A stretch of 64,000 nucleotides of DNA, taken from contig JABBOT010000080.1 of NCBI GenBank assembly GCA_016165875.1, positions 933,667 to 997,666 of the forward strand. Direction: 5' to 3'. Every line of letters begins with the position of its first letter. The first letter of the stretch is position 1. Source of the stretch: Acanthopleura granulata. Lineage: Eukaryota > Mollusca > Polyplacophora > Chitonida > Chitonidae. Below the pieces are notes generated by a model. It did no database searches. It was not told the origin of the DNA and saw only the letters and a list, made by a program, of their open reading frames with translations. This document shows, in pieces, positions 1 to 13,120 of this stretch. The position numbers were made by a program, and so were the translations under genes.

Positions 1-2242
1 ATTACTATTTTCCTGGGCGATATCAGTGAATGTGGCACACTTTTACTCCTTCACATATATACGTACAGTTTATGAGGTTTATAGTGGTATTAAACATGCA
101 TGCGATGAACAAATTAAATGGCAGACTCGAGTAACATTATACATATGACTATACTGACCATCTATATAGGAGAGATATATCTAATTTGACACAGAATCTA
201 CCGGGCAAGAAAACCGAATTATACTTTGATCTGTCACTCGTGAGACTAACCCCTCGGTTCGTGTTAATCTTTAATAATGATGTAATAGATTTCCCAAACT
301 AAGCAAGTCTACTATAAAAAGCAATTTCCAATCCAGTATATCCAGCTTTAAACGTGGCAAAATCACTTGGGTACTTAGTAAATATATGTAGAACGGTAGT
401 ACCAGGCTTTCCAGGTTTCAAGTCCTTGAAAATTGACACCATGGATGCATGCATGGCGTCAATGAGTCGAATATTCTGTAGTTATATGAAATGTGCAATC
501 AAACCAACTAAATACAAAAATTGAAAAAGAAAATCATCTAAGAATTGAACTCATATAATCTTGTAGCTGTTTCACATCTTATGTTCCATCTCATGCTCGT
601 CTTAACAATTTCTGATAACATGCATGGTCGGCAGTTGTTTATGAAAATTCCGTCGACCCATTAGAGGTTGGTAAATAGACAAGGGGAGGTAACCCCGTAC
701 TATTACAAAACAGTCGGAGTAGGGAGCAGCATGCAGTTACTCATAAATGAGTGGGTATATTGACTGAAAAAAAAATCGGATGTGTGTTCTTTGCCAATCA
801 TGTACAGTTAGACGAAGATTTGACTTTTTATCATTAAGAGCTGTTAAAGGTTAAACACGTTTGACTGATGGTCAATCTATTCTTAGGGTGTATAAAATAA
901 TGCTCTCTTTGTTTAACAAAAGTCATGGCTGATACAGAGCGCACGGACTACATGGTAAACACATTAAGATGAAAAGATTCGGCAAAGACATTGCCTTTGT
1001 TAACGGTGTGATAACGGTGAATTCCTTTTCCTGAGAAGGTATGCATCTCCCGGTTGGTATAATTTTTTTTAAAAATTTTTCAGTTATGTAGATCCATGAT
1101 TATGTTGCAAACGCGACATATAGATATTCTCTGTATGCATTCCATATACAACAATGTACCGACACTCAGAAACATATTTTAAACTTGGACCAGAATTACA
1201 GATTAACATCAGGCCTATGTTATAGTCTAATTCTCAGCGATCAAAGTAACTATGCATTGTTTCCGTGACACATGCAGTAAATGTGTAATAGCAATGCGTG
1301 GAAAAGGGAATGACAGCTAAAGAACATATACATATACAGCACGTTGTTTCACGTTTAATCATTGTATCACTCGATTATTAGATATAGGCCTACATGTACA
1401 TGTTTATAACCCGCTTGTGCGTGTGTTTCAATAAAAATAAACATCAGCCTATAATTAATTTTCTATCACCAAGCATAAATGGATTTATGACACAAATAAT
1501 GTAAAAAGTCTTGCAAACTTGGGGTATTTGTGCTGATTATATAAGAGACTCGCGTGGCTGACCTGTGGGTGTATAGTGTTGGCGAATATTACGTCTCCGG
1601 AGCCTATCGCTGACACCTTCGGCTCACAGGGAACGCAGCATGTATGTATACATGCATATAAGCTCATAGCTTACATTACAGGAGCCGGCGCGGGGCCGCA
1701 CACAGAAGATGCCCATAATGGCTGCTGTATAAATCGCCGTCAATCAGTATGATGCCTGCATATATGGTTCGCTCTATCAGCCTTAAGGAATCCACACAGA
1801 CAGGTCAACGCACATCGTTCATCAGTCATTACTGAATATATCATTACATATATGTAACCAAATATATCATACAATTAATTGCCAGACGCGGGAAAGTGAA
1901 CGCCCATTTTTGATTTGCGGGCATGTCTTTTTTGTGTTAAATTTTAAATATATCTGTATCCATTCACATTCAGTCATTATCTGTAAAATAAAACTAAAAA
2001 AGCTGCATTTATTGTAACCATTTTTTTGATTCCCCAACTCCATATGATTGATTGTGACGAGCTTAGAATCGTGGTTCATTATCACTTTATCGAGTACACC
2101 CCCTGCTGTGCAGTTTTATCATTCGTACAAAATGTGTAGTATAAAACTTTATACCGATCTCATGTTACGCTTCAACTGGTCCAAAACTTTCACACAACAT
2201 TTTATACTACATGTATATATGCAACTTTTTTGTTAAGTACAT
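1..2242. other. AT-rich intergenic DNA, no gene seen
   Basis: No open frame here looks like protein: the ones present are short, of biased composition and lack recognisable motifs. The stretch has A/T runs and several palindromic TACATGTA-like words, which are common in molluscan non-coding DNA. No RNA gene was recognised. Confidence 0.6.
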
Positions 2243-3170
2243 GTATACTACTGAAGTGCGGAAGGGACATAGTTTTTAGATTCTTATCTTTTGCCGGCGG
2301 AAAGAAAGAGAATGAAAATATTATTCTGCTAACGCGGGGGAAATTCATTCAGCTAACCAACAAATCAAAATGCTCATATTTGAAATGATAGTCTCTCATT
2401 GGCTATTAAGTCGGGGGAAATGAAATTGCTCCGGGTTTAGCGGATTTAGTTTCTTTATTCTCCTGTTGTCGAAGAGCCAAATAAAAAAAAGAAGAGAATT
2501 TATTTATTAAAATTGTTTTCACGGGAAAAATTATTTCCCCCTTATTAGTACTGATCCAATCAGAAATGCCGTTACTTGGAATGCAGCACGCCCATTGGTT
2601 CGCAAACTCGGGGGAAATTAGTTTACCCTAAGCTACCAGAATTATCCCCGTGTTAGTCAAGTACTTGCAATACCGATTGCTTTAGGGCCAATAATCGTTG
2701 TTATGATTCCGAATTTATAGTGGATCGTTGTTGATTGTGTCTTTGTAACACGGATTCTAGAAATACACATGAACTTCTTCATATGTAAGAGAAATAAACT
2801 GACAAAATCACTGGTATATAGTGGGATGACACTATATATATGCTCGAGTTGAATCATGTGTGAGGTATATATGTATAATAAAGGAAACATTCAGGAGCGA
2901 CTTGTGGCGACAAACAAGTCTTAAAAAAAGTTTTGTGATTGGCTGAGTAACACGGGGGAAATTCTGCTAACTCGGGGTAAACTAATTTACCCCTTGTTAG
3001 TGAACCAATGGACATGCTGAATTCCAAGTAACGACATTTCTGATTGGATCACTACTAACACGGGGAAAATAATTTCCCCCGTGAAAAAACTTAAATATTT
3101 CTCTTTTTGGACATCCCCCCCCCTAAAAAAATAAGAATTGAAATATCCCTTCCGCAGGCCCGTAGTATAC
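2243..3170. mobile_element. Palindromic (foldback) MITE-like element
   Basis: The two ends are inverted copies. The left end GTATACTACTGAAGTGCGGA matches the reverse complement of the right end, GTATACTACGGGCCTGCGGA, in most positions. Long inner arms at about 2490-2660 and 2935-3110 are also inverted copies with the same order of blocks: a run of C or G next to AAATTATTT, then GATCCAATCAGAAATG, then TTACTTGGAAT, then CCATTGGTTC. A non-repeated spacer of about 270 bp separates the arms. No protein is encoded. The structure fits a non-autonomous DNA transposon or foldback element. The superfamily is not identifiable and no target duplication is clear. Confidence 0.7.
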
Positions 3171-3361
3171 GGTAATATATTTTTCTTTTAATTCAAAACA
3201 GTAATCTTGCTCTACTGCATGTCCATGTCCTTCACAACCTCGTGTTCAACATTATCATATACTGTAGTCTGTTATAAGGCATATACATTTAAGGTATATG
3301 GTGTGTTGCGGAAAAGATATTTACCGATTAACATATACATATATAACTTCTGAATAACACT

Positions 3362-3620
3362 TATTGGTTGATTGGTTCGTGTTTTACGCCGTACTGAAGG
3401 ATGTTTCATACGACGGCGGCCAGCATTATGGTGGGAGGAAACGGACAGAGCCAGTGGGAAACCCAGGACCATCTGCAGAATGCTGGCAGTTCTTACCACG
3501 TTCGACCGAGGAGGAAACCAGCACAAGCTGGACTTGTGCGACCTCACTGGTGTTGTGAGGCCTCTGAGTCATTGTGCTGCCCTACAAGCTATAACCACTC
3601 CGGAGGCCACGGAGGGCCCT
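3362..3620 (-). repeat. tRNA-derived SINE, minus orientation
   Basis: Reverse-complement copy of the dispersed SINE whose body reads, in sense, CCAGCAACCTGCGGATGGTC, then TTTCCTCCCACCATAATGCT, then GAGTACGGCGTAAAACACCA. This copy runs from the 3' tail near 3362 to the tRNA-like head near 3600 and is close to full length but diverged. It is not a coding region, although open frames cross it. Confidence 0.75.
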
Positions 3621-4633
3621 TATTGCATAAGACGACCAAACTATACTTATACCTTATGTCACTCGTGCATCGTGTACACACAACAGGAATATATAAGCAA
3701 AGGAAGAAATAATTGTAAGAGACTTCATTGTCGCCCATATTTCTATCTTTAGCCATATATGCAGAAAAGCAGCACCTTAAATATGTGAGAGAAATTTGGA
3801 AAAATGTTTCGGTCAGCTTTGGTGACAGGAATCACAGGTCATTTAAACTTTGAATCCGTCACCCACCCAGTTTAATTACGCTAGATGATGCCCCGCGCAA
3901 TGTGGAGCTGTTAAATATTAAAGATTAAATTATAAGAGCTGATTTCGACAGGCATTTTTCTCATCCTTACTCTCTCACGCCGGCATTTTTTCGACTTATC
4001 CTTGAGATTGTGAACTGTGCTAAGGGAATTGTTAGCGATTCATTAAATTCGCTAAATGAAAATATACATTGGTTAATGCAAATAAGTCTATGCCTGTGAG
4101 GCTCATGTACATTTATGAAATGAAAACCTGCATGACGTTATGGTGCATAATCTAGGCTACATTTACATGTACTTACGATCAGTCGGTTGTAATAAATCGC
4201 TGACATGCTCAAGCACTTAGTGTAAGTGACGCAGGTAAGACTGCGAGCAGTCACTGTCCTCCGAAAATAAGGTCAACTTTGTAAGGATAATTTGGCCTAA
4301 CGGATTATAAGTTGTTTACCAACATAGGTTATGAATCATTCATGAAGTGGGCGGGCACCTGTTACTCCACGAACGGAATGCTCCCTTAGTGGAAGCCCGT
4401 TTCTTGACAGACAAAATCTGTTTAACAATTTTGTGACATTAAGTAATTTGTTTTATTAAAATGGGAATTAATGCGCGTTTTATTCACAAAAGAGAATTTT
4501 AATGTGTGATTTTTAATGTAAACTTGAAGTCAGCAGAATATTCAGTGCTGAACTTTGAACGAGGATTTTAACGTTCGTTGCCGTAATCATGGAGCAGTAA
4601 ATTTCTTTTTCCGTCAAACAGCGAGTTCTAGGG
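3621..4633. other. Intergenic DNA upstream of the RAB5IF-like gene
   Basis: No coding sequence or RNA gene recognised. The part next to 4634 should hold the promoter and 5' untranslated region of the RAB5IF-like gene, but no convincing TATA or initiator motif was found. Confidence 0.5.
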
Positions 4634-7600
4634 ATGGCATCTAAACGAAAACAAAATGGAAAAAGTGAAGTTGTCAACTCACAGACGTCTTTATGGACAC
4701 GAGCTTTCACGGCCGAGTCAGTCTGGGAAGATAAGGTACAGGAGCAACAACAACAACGTGAGGTCCCTAACATTGACTGCCAGCGAGCCATATCTTATGT
4801 GGAAATGTCCGCCTCCTCCATGATTCTCAATACTTTAATAGATTATGGAAGTATCCTTTAAAAGCATTTATTTTGTCCATTATCAGTGATGAGAATTTGA
4901 GATGTGAACACCAGCGAAATTGCTGCTGCAGGAAGCAATCTGAATCGAAGTCATTAGATTGCAAGTAACGCAAGCGTTATAAAACCACTGCGACATGCAA
5001 CCCCCTCGGCTGATCATTTCTGATTGAGGAACATACAGATTTCAAAGGCTAGGCAGTGTCTAAATACGAATAAGAAAATCCTGAAGGTCTTTCAAAAGGA
5101 CCTCCGTTAGACGTTGTATCTGCAGCATACAAGGTCTAATTCATTAGACTAAAGCGAGCATGATCTCTCGATACATCTGTAATGCTGATTCGGCTTATAT
5201 TTTAGGGATTCATAAAGTTGAGGGTGGTGAGCATGTCACTTTCTAAGTTCTATATGACGTTGTTATTTTCCCACAATCAAATAGAATTTGTGATTTTAAA
5301 AAAAAAGTGATATTGTCATGTGTTTATCACGTGGATCACACATAGGTGTATGTAGAGTTACTGTATGTGTTATGTTGAAATGTCTCAAGATAATCACTCG
5401 TTTTGAACTCCCACCACACAATAATGTTGTGTCCGTAGGCAGACATCTATACCACTACACTTCTCGATTTGGTTTAGATAGATGAATGTAGTAAGGATTC
5501 AGTGCGCATGTAATAGGGTTTCTGTCACGTGGACAACATTTGTAAAGTAGATCCTCAGTCAGTGTTGAAGGAAGCATGAAGCCTTTGGTTCGGCTCTTCG
5601 CATTTGCCACTCTTTCCAACCCCTAATACCCGCAGTTAAGTCCTCAAAATCTTGAGCAAATTTGATCCAGAGTGCAGCACCACATGAAGACGCCTTTATT
5701 TGATGACACGAAGCATTATGAATGCAATTTTGCCCTCTTCCCGATCTCAAGTGTAGTCAATTCTACGGCCTTGCCAGGTTTATTAAGTCCAAAGAGGAAT
5801 GCATTAGTTCAACCTGGTTTTCTCCACTCATTAACGTGACCCCCATCATATAAGAGAAATAATCTTGATTATGGCTGTGGAGTTAAATCTCTGATAGGCA
5901 GATATAATTTCCGAAGACTGACGGAATAAGAGTGACACAACATTAATATCATCTCTGAGCAGATGTTCAGATCTATAAGGAACAACAACATCCTGGATGT
6001 ATAAATGTAACAGTGAGCAGCTTTCTGTTTTCATACATGTATGTAGATTTATTGGCTGTTTGAAAACAACCAATGAAAAGGTTAAAGCGTTGTAAACCTT
6101 TTATGAAAGTTCTGAAAGTAAGTTTCCAGTTTTGAAAAATATGAATGGAAAGGTGGAATTGTGTAGAATTAATGAAGCAATGGCACAGCTGAAAGCTTCT
6201 ACCCTAAATACAAGTATCATATGGCGTTGGTCAGCCCATAAAACATTCTGAAAACAAATTAAATATGTGATCTACATTGTGAGTATTTATAAATTTGGTC
6301 AGTATGTGGGAAGGTCTGCCAGCAACATGTGAATGGTCATAGGTTTCCTCCTGGGCACTGCCCAGTTTCCTCCCACAGTAATGGAACGGTGTAAAAAACA
6401 CCAATCAAATAAATAAATAAGTAAATGTGACCGTGTTTGATTTCTTCACAGGATGACTTTCTTGATGTTGTATACTGGATGAGACAGGTGATTGGGCTGA
6501 TCCTGGGAGTAGTCTGGGGTGTCATTCCCCTGAAAGGACTCATGGGTCTGCTGCTGTAAGTTACAGTTCTTACTTTTGTTATTGAACCGCCTCAGTGGCT
6601 TGTTGATTGGAGCGTCCTTCCTGGGGTCGGAAGATCCTGAATCAAACCTGGGTCGGGTCATACCAAATACTTCAAAATGGTACTTGTTGCTGCTTGACTT
6701 GGTGGTCAGTAGTGAAGTGTTAGAACGAGGAAACAGGCCTGGTCTGCCAGGTGTCTGTATAATATGACTGGGTGAGGTGTCATGCCTGTTGTCTTTGGCA
6801 TGATAGTCCTGCCACAAGAAGACACAGAATATATACATTCTAAGAACTGCTCCTCCTTATATAACTAAAAAATTGTTGAGTAAAACATTACACCCAAGAA
6901 TACATATATGCATACTTTCATTATTGCTAATGGCAAAGTGTTTTTGTTTCCCTTGATTCCTGCTCATTTTCTTCCGCTTCTACACTGTTCTCACGACTGA
7001 AGTGGAAAATTCTCAGTTACAGCTTGATCGAAGCACCAATCTAATAAATTTAATGAAACAGGGAACAAGGGAATCCTGAGAAAAGTTAGCAAAACTATTG
7101 TTGTTATTCGTTTTTCCTTCCTGAAAGTGGGAAATGGGTTAGTGGTACTGGGTGAATTCTTGTCCGGCTCATTGAGCTCAGATGTGAGATGCCTGATCTT
7201 GAGCTGCCTAATTGATGTGGATGGAGGTGCTACTGCAGGCTTGGCTTGTCCTGGTTATACTATAGGGCCTTGGCATTGTCAGGCTGTTTTCCAAATGTAA
7301 CGTCTATCTGTATTCTTCATTTGAATATGTGGTAATGATTCAGTTGTAGGCATGAGAAGGAAGGAGCAGTGTGCAGGGTACATCATTTCCTTCCTGGAGC
7401 ATGGTATTCTCAGAGGTCGTACCATGTGGATAACATATTGATGAAGAAACGTAGAACCATTCTAATCCAGCCGTCTGTTATTGGTATATTTTCCTATGTT
7501 TTAATCTAATGTGTTTGATTTCTCTTTCAGATTTTTCCTGGTCAATTCTGCCATCATTTATTTTTACTATAGTTCATTCCAAAAAGTAGATGAAGAGGAG

Positions 7601-7956
7601 TATGGAGGTGCCACAGAAATTCTCAAGGAAGGTTTAATGACGTCGTTTTCAGCCTTTTTGGTAAGTGGCTGCAAGTCATGTACATGCTGGGGATCAGGGC
7701 TCATTCTGTACAAGATGTTGTTGATTTTAGTTACTTCTTTTTCACTTTAGATTTCAGATGGATTGCTGTAAGTTATTAGCTTTATGGATTGGTATTTCTC
7801 CAAGTTTGATAGTTCTCTTTGCTTGATATTTCTCTTTGATACTTCTCTTGATTTGTAGTTCTCTTGATTTTCACACAGATTTTCTCATTTGTCTTCCTCT
7901 TCCTGCAGGTATCCTGGATAATGCTCTACTCAGCTCTCTATACAGACATGACGTGA
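4634..7956 (+). CDS. RAB5IF: RAB5IF/RCAF1-like membrane protein, four coding exons
   Basis: Coding exons are 4634-4735, 6452-6555, 7531-7660 and 7909-7956. All junctions are GT..AG (AAG|GTACAG, TTCACAG|GATGAC, GCT|GTAAGT, CTTTCAG|ATTTTT, TTG|GTAAGT, CTGCAG|GTATCC). Together they give 384 nt, a 127-residue protein close to the vertebrate length. Signature blocks are WEDKDDFLDVVYWMRQ, GVVWGVIPLKG, DEEEYGG and EGLMTSF. Two hydrophobic segments lie in exons 2-3 and a third lies at the C-terminus. Family knowledge: this Rab5-interacting family (C20orf24, RCAF1) is a small membrane protein linked to respiratory supercomplex assembly and to early secretory or endosomal membranes; function here is inferred from homology. 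A SINE ends about 30 bp before exon 2. Candidate AATAAA poly(A) signals lie at 8416 and 8700. Confidence 0.93.
6297..6421 (+). repeat. SINE 3' part, in RAB5IF intron 1
   Basis: A 3' fragment of the tRNA-derived SINE, with the block GGGAAGGTCTGCCAGCAAC, then TTTCCTCCCACAGTAATGG, then AACACCAATCAAATAAATAA. It ends about 30 bp before the exon 2 splice acceptor, so its AT-rich tail lies at the edge of the branch-point and polypyrimidine region. Confidence 0.75.
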
Positions 7957-8985
7957 TGATGATGCTGCTGTGCCTAGTCGAATCCCTCAGTTATCAAGCT
8001 ACTCTGACCATTTGGAAAGATATTTTAGTGGACATTTTTCCTAGACGTGGTGGCTCATGGGTATTTCTCTGCAGTAAAAGACAAGCTATCCACTTTCAGT
8101 TCCCTGAACTCAACTGACATTTTGAGCTGTATCCAAATGATTGTGAATGACAAAAGGCAATATGTCCATACTGATTTTATTAACCTAGAGATCTTCTGAA
8201 AATATCCGTTTTATTTTATGGACCATCCATGAGAATTATGGACCACTTGTGTTCTGGAATGGGATGAAGAGAATTGTGAGATGTGTAACTGCACTGGGAT
8301 ACATGTATAGGAGGTGCAGGATGCCAGAATCTTTGATCTCATGCCTGTATAGTCTGAATCAATCCTGTTACTAAAGCAGTCTGTACAACATCAGTATTAT
8401 GCTGCACTGTTGCTGAATAAATTCTGCGTTGGCGAATCCTAGCTAGGCGCAAGGGAAATGACAAATTGAAATATCAAATACAGTGTAAGGGGAAAGAATG
8501 CATGTGTGTGAAAAGGAGTTACGTCCCCTGTCGTAGGGCCAGACGGCCATCTAAACCTTAAAACATAACTTTCTGTGTTACAATTATTAAGCACGTCCTA
8601 GTTTCTTGGGTGTTGAAGTGATATTTCTCAAGAGCTATTAATGCCTTACAATCTCCATATTTCTTGACAAAAGAATTTTTAGGTTTAATTTGTATACACA
8701 ATAAAATATCTTTTAACTGGTCAGATTGGCTTTTCTCGTCTCACTACCACACTACCACACTGCGCGTGCAAATAAAATGCCCCTTATTCTCTAATGACTA
8801 ATCAAAGTGTTGACCACAAGTCATGATGACATCATTAACACAGTCACATTGCCAGCAAAGAAAATAATACTTTTTATTTCAATGATTGCTGAATAACATG
8901 AGCTGATACATGTAACAACAGGCAGCTCTATTGGTCGGTATGGTTGACACTTCCAGTATGAATGGGCAGTTACTTCAGATACTCT
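7957..8985. other. 3' untranslated region of RAB5IF-like gene and downstream DNA
   Basis: Follows the TGA at 7954-7956. Two AATAAA signals (8416-8421 and 8700-8705) could end the transcript. Nothing else is recognised. Confidence 0.5.
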
Positions 8986-9145
8986 TGCAGTTGGTACGTG
9001 GGAAGGTTTGCCAGCAACCTGCGGATGGTCGTGGCTTTCCTCCCGCCTCCGCCTGGTTTCCTCCCACCATAATGCTGGCCATCGTTGTATAAGTGAAATA
9101 TTGTTGAGTACGACGTAAAACCCCAATCAAGTAAATAAATAAATA
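8986..9145 (+). repeat. SINE copy (3' two thirds)
   Basis: Contains GTACGTGGGAAGGTTTGCCA, CCAGCAACCTGCGGATGGTC, TTCCTCCCACCATAATGCTG and GAAATATTGTTGAGTACGAC, and ends in a (TAAA)n tail. The tRNA-like head is missing or too diverged to see. Confidence 0.8.
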
Positions 9146-10159
9146 CCCTTGAAACTTGACAAAACTTGTAACACCAGTTGCCCCTGACCAATGAGGCTGT
9201 GTGTTCAAACTCCGCATGTGTTGGCTTGACAAAACTTTTAACACAATAAGCCTCAAATCCACTGAAATCCAATATCGGCTGTTTCACTTGTAGGGAAGGA
9301 GTCTGCCAATTACTATTACTTTGCCACGTAAGGTGGTTTTCCAAAAGCTCTGTCTGATTTCGTCTTTGGTATAGTGGAAATCGCCAGCAGAAAACAAAGC
9401 AAACAACATCTCAACCGTGTGAACATACCTTTGTAGGTCTATTCAGCTTGTGTTCTCTATCCGAGACAGTCGATGTATGGCTCTGCTCCACACAACTGCT
9501 CTAGAAACATTACCAGGTACTTCAGCTGATGTGGTATGTTTGTAGTGTATTGTAAGTCCGTGAACGAGGAAGCAGGAAACTGTATACATGTTAGCATCTG
9601 TAGAAAGATCATTTAGGAGTGCATCTTAAAATACGTTTAATTTTATTTTTTCTACACTAAACCTTTTCCACACTTTAAGTTCTAATTGATATTCATGTGA
9701 ATTCTACCCATGAGTGCCTGCATATGAAAAACCAGTTTGATATTAGAACAGCTGTGCTTAGGGCAAGAAGAAAGCGGCCATGAAATCACTGCTGGGATAC
9801 ATTATCAACATTGTCAAAAGGGCCCAATGTACAATCAAAACACTGGACTAAAATCAGCGCCAAAATATCACGAATAGGTAAAGGTAGAGTTGCACACTGT
9901 TTCTGATCTATGATAAGCTGCTTGCTTTTCAATAACACACAAAAAATGGAATTGAGATTTATATATTCCGACTTACTTTGTTGTCTAAGCTGCTTCGGTG
10001 AACTACTGAGTATAGAGCGTCTGTCTCGTATGGTGTGGGGGTCCTTCCCAAACAGAGTTATACCAAAGACAGTACTTAGGGTACCATTTCACTTGGCGCT
10101 CAGCATGGAGTGGAATGGACAAAGCATGGTCGCCGTGATAAGGGTCAGGCTCCACGATG
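9146..10159. other. Intergenic DNA, nothing recognised
   Basis: No coding or RNA feature was found. Short open frames here have no recognisable motif and no supporting splice signals. Confidence 0.5.
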
Positions 10160-10369
10160 ACGAAGCTGTCTTAGACTTAAGTCAGACTTAATCGTAACTT
10201 CAAAATGGTTTACTCGGCTAAAATTTTGCCTTACTTCAAGGTTTATTTTAATACTTCCTATTGTCTTAGACGTTCATAATACAGCTGGCAATATGCATAT
10301 GCTAGTTCAAGACTAAGTTCATGAATAGCACCGTACGTTAAGACTGTCTTAAGTCCAAGACAGCTTCGT
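10160..10369. mobile_element. Short MITE with inverted ends
   Basis: The left end ACGAAGCTGTCTTAGACTTA and the reverse complement of the right end ACGAAGCTGTCTTGGACTTA differ at one position, and the match continues inward imperfectly (AAGTCAGACTTAA against AAGACAGTCTTAA). The element is about 210 bp with no coding capacity. No clear target duplication was found. Confidence 0.65.
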
Positions 10370-11194
10370 GATCCTGGGACCAAGGACTGATTCCTCAAAG
10401 CTATTTGTGACTTACGTCAATAAATTAAAGCACGATTTTAAAGCTCATTTAAGGTTCAAGAAATTCAAAGTTTTGACTACCTCGTCATTGTCAACATGCG
10501 ACAAATGTGTCAAAATTTGAATTTCCAGCATGAAAACCGGAGCATTATGACGAGGATGCAACTTTTGACATAAGTTATATATGGCTTTGTGGAATCGGCC
10601 GCTGGTGTCATGTGAGGCAGCTCTGTGAACATAGCGATGTAGGGTACAGTCTACTACAAGGAGACCCCGTCACGATATTAATAATGATAATTCAATAATG
10701 TTGAAAGCGACATTATATCCCGATCAAACAAATCAAACCAACAAACTAACTTTGTTTCCCTGGTTTTGGTGACAATAACATGGTTGGCGGTGCCCTCTTG
10801 TGTGACCTGGCTAGAAGTTCCCTTGAGGTGACATGCCCTCCATCACGATGATTTTTGTAAGTCACCCAAGATGGGTGGTATCATCTGGGCACTCCAGCCT
10901 ACCCCAGCCATGAAACAGGCCACCATCGCATAAGTAAAACCTCCCAAGGGCAATGGTAAAAACAATAATCAAACAGCGCAATGCGTTAGTGTGGGTCTCC
11001 GGATTCCTCGACCCTTGTAATGATTCAAACACCGAAAAAATGTATATATTTGATGCACTGAACAAGTCTTGTTGATCATTACTGGTGTTACAATCTAGCA
11101 ATGAGCTGTTTTACATTGGCCAGTAGAACTTACGGCGATTTTCTTCTCAAAAACAGTGTTTGTTTTCAGACGTTTAAAGTATCTTTAAAATAGG
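10370..11194. other. Intergenic DNA with a diverged SINE-like stretch
   Basis: Positions about 10860-10980 resemble the 3' part of a SINE tail (CACCATCGCATAAGTAAAAC) but are too diverged to assign firmly. A G-run begins near 11192. No gene was seen. Confidence 0.4.
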
Positions 11195-11445
11195 GGGGGG
11201 GGGGGCTCTGTGACTCAGTCGGTTAGTGCGCTCCGCAGCCCAGTGACCAAAGCGTTCGCTGTGAGTTCAGTAAGTCCAGCTCATGCTGGCTGCCTCTCCG
11301 GCCGTACGTGGCAAGCTCGGCCAGCAACCTGTGGATGGTCGTGGATTTCAGCCTGGCTCTGCCCGTTTTCCTCCCACCATCATGCTGACCACCGTCGTAT
11401 CAGCGAAATATTCTTGAGTACGGCGTAAAACACCAATCAAATGAA
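11195..11445 (+). repeat. Full-length tRNA-derived SINE
   Basis: The most complete copy in the window. The tRNA-like head has an A-box region (CTCTGTGACTCAGTCGGTTA) and a B-box-like GAGTTCAGTAAGTCCAGC. The conserved body follows (GGCCGTACGTGGCAAGCTCG, CCAGCAACCTGTGGATGGTC, TTTCCTCCCACCATCATGCT), then the 3' module GAGTACGGCGTAAAACACCA and an AT-rich tail. It is preceded by a G-run. Confidence 0.85.
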
Positions 11446-12239
11446 GAAATTTAAAATAGGTAGGCCTGATGCTGGCAGTAGCTGACATTGGCTATAGTGC
11501 TAATTCGGGCACCAGGGGAGTTAAACATTTGGCAGCATTTTTGCCATAAGTAGGCAATGGCTTCCCGAGACGTGCTCACCGTGAAACTTTTACTCATCTG
11601 ATCAGTGCACCTGCACATCTATATGAGTGAGTGGATGGAAGTAATGGCGGATAATGGACAAAGGATTGAACGGACTAGTGACCTGACGTGCAATCTTTCT
11701 TCATCAAACGGCTATTGTATTACGTGGATAAAGTTACTGGGCTTTGTTAGGTTTCCCCCCAAAAAAGAGACCTGAAGGTGGCAAATACAGGAAGGCAAAG
11801 TCCTAATTACCAAAACCCATTCTGTGTTAATATAATGGTATGTGGGCCTGTTGGGTCCAGTTTTAGATGTCTCCTATTTCAGGTTTGATTTGAATATGTA
11901 TTATTCCGTACATCTGACAATTAACATTTGTCCAACAGATAAACAGTGTTTCAACGTGGGATGAAATGAGAGGGCCGTTCAAGGTTCTGGTATGCTGGCG
12001 ACCGCATGCAATTACAAAAAAATTAATTTCTCTGGTCAAGTGACCTGGGAGATATATAGACATGAAAGCCTCGATCCATCCGCCTTCATTTCTATTGTGC
12101 ATTATGCCGACATACGGCATTGCCTGCAGGGATTGGGTTACAATCGCATGTTTAGCAATGATGCACCTGGAACTCAGTTCCATGGAATCTCAACTTAATA
12201 CCCAGAATATCTGTTACCATGGCATTAACCAGGGCAAAA
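11446..12239. other. Intergenic DNA, nothing recognised
   Basis: Open frames on both strands overlap one another and show no motif, codon pattern or splice context supporting a gene. Confidence 0.45.
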
Positions 12240-12416
12240 CATTGCAGGACTGGCTTCCTCTCTGTCCATGCGTGGAAAGGTGCCCCAACAACCTACGGAT
12301 GGTCGTGGGTTCCCCCGGGCTCTGCCCGGTTTCCTCCCACCATAATGCTGGCCGACGTCGTATAAGTGAAAAATTCTTGAGTACGGCGTAGAACACCAAT
12401 CAAATAAATAAAGGAA
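12240..12416 (+). repeat. SINE copy
   Basis: Body blocks GTGGAAAGGTGCCCCAACAA, CTACGGATGGTCGTGGG and TTTCCTCCCACCATAATGCT, plus the 3' module TTGAGTACGGCGTAGAACAC, ending AATAAATAAA. The tRNA head is degraded. Confidence 0.8.
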
Positions 12417-12654
12417 TAAACATTGTAGGATTATAAACACGTCAATGAAATGCCGGGAAAGGTGACATCCTGGCCTGGAACGCCTACACACCAAGTTATT
12501 GGCGAGGCACATATTGAGTTTCTTTGGGATGTTCTGCGCGTGTAAAGTTATTTCGGTTCAAGCCGATGTAGATCTAATACGAAAATTTTGCCACCTGGCC
12601 TCCTTTCCGAACCCATCCTTATTTCGCGTATTTTCTAAAGATGTACTCTGTTCT

Positions 12655-12785
12655 TTCATCGCCATACTCAAGCATTTTGCACTTCTATGATGTCGGTCAG
12701 TATTATGGAAGGATGAAACTCGGGAAACACCACCGACCTTTGGCAAGTAACTAACGATCTTTCCCGCTTGTGACGTACAGATGTG
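12655..12785 (-). repeat. Second SINE-like family, copy 1
   Basis: Shares blocks with positions 13041-13120 and 56205-56330: CATACTCAAGCATTTTGCAC, then TATGATGTCGGTCAGTATTA, then CACCACCGACCTTTGGCAAG. It resembles the main SINE in its 3' module but has a different body, so it is probably a related subfamily. Confidence 0.5.
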
Positions 12786-13040
12786 CACATCCTGCATGTT
12801 GGTGGAAGACAACTGGTCGTCAGGGAACATTGCACTGTGCACGTCGTCGACAGCTTACTGGCGCCAAGGCTCCAAACAGTGAAGTCTGTAGCGGTGGAAT
12901 CTACAGATTTTCCGACATTTTGCCCCATTTTTCCTATAGCTGTCTATTTTCATACATGTGCATTGTCCTGTGGCTGGCTGATATAGTAAAAGGTTGGTTC
13001 CAGCTGCATGGAGCGCACAAGGGAGAAAGGGTCGGTGATA

Positions 13041-13120
13041 TATTTATTTATATGTTTATTTATTTATGCATTTATTTAAATAAACCACCGACCTATGACA
13101 AATCACAAACGGACATTCCA
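13041..13120 (-). repeat. Second SINE-like family, short copy with AT-rich tail
   Basis: A TTTATTTATTTA tract is followed by AAACCACCGACCTATGACAA, matching the core of the copy at 12655-12785. It is a truncated relic. Confidence 0.45.
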
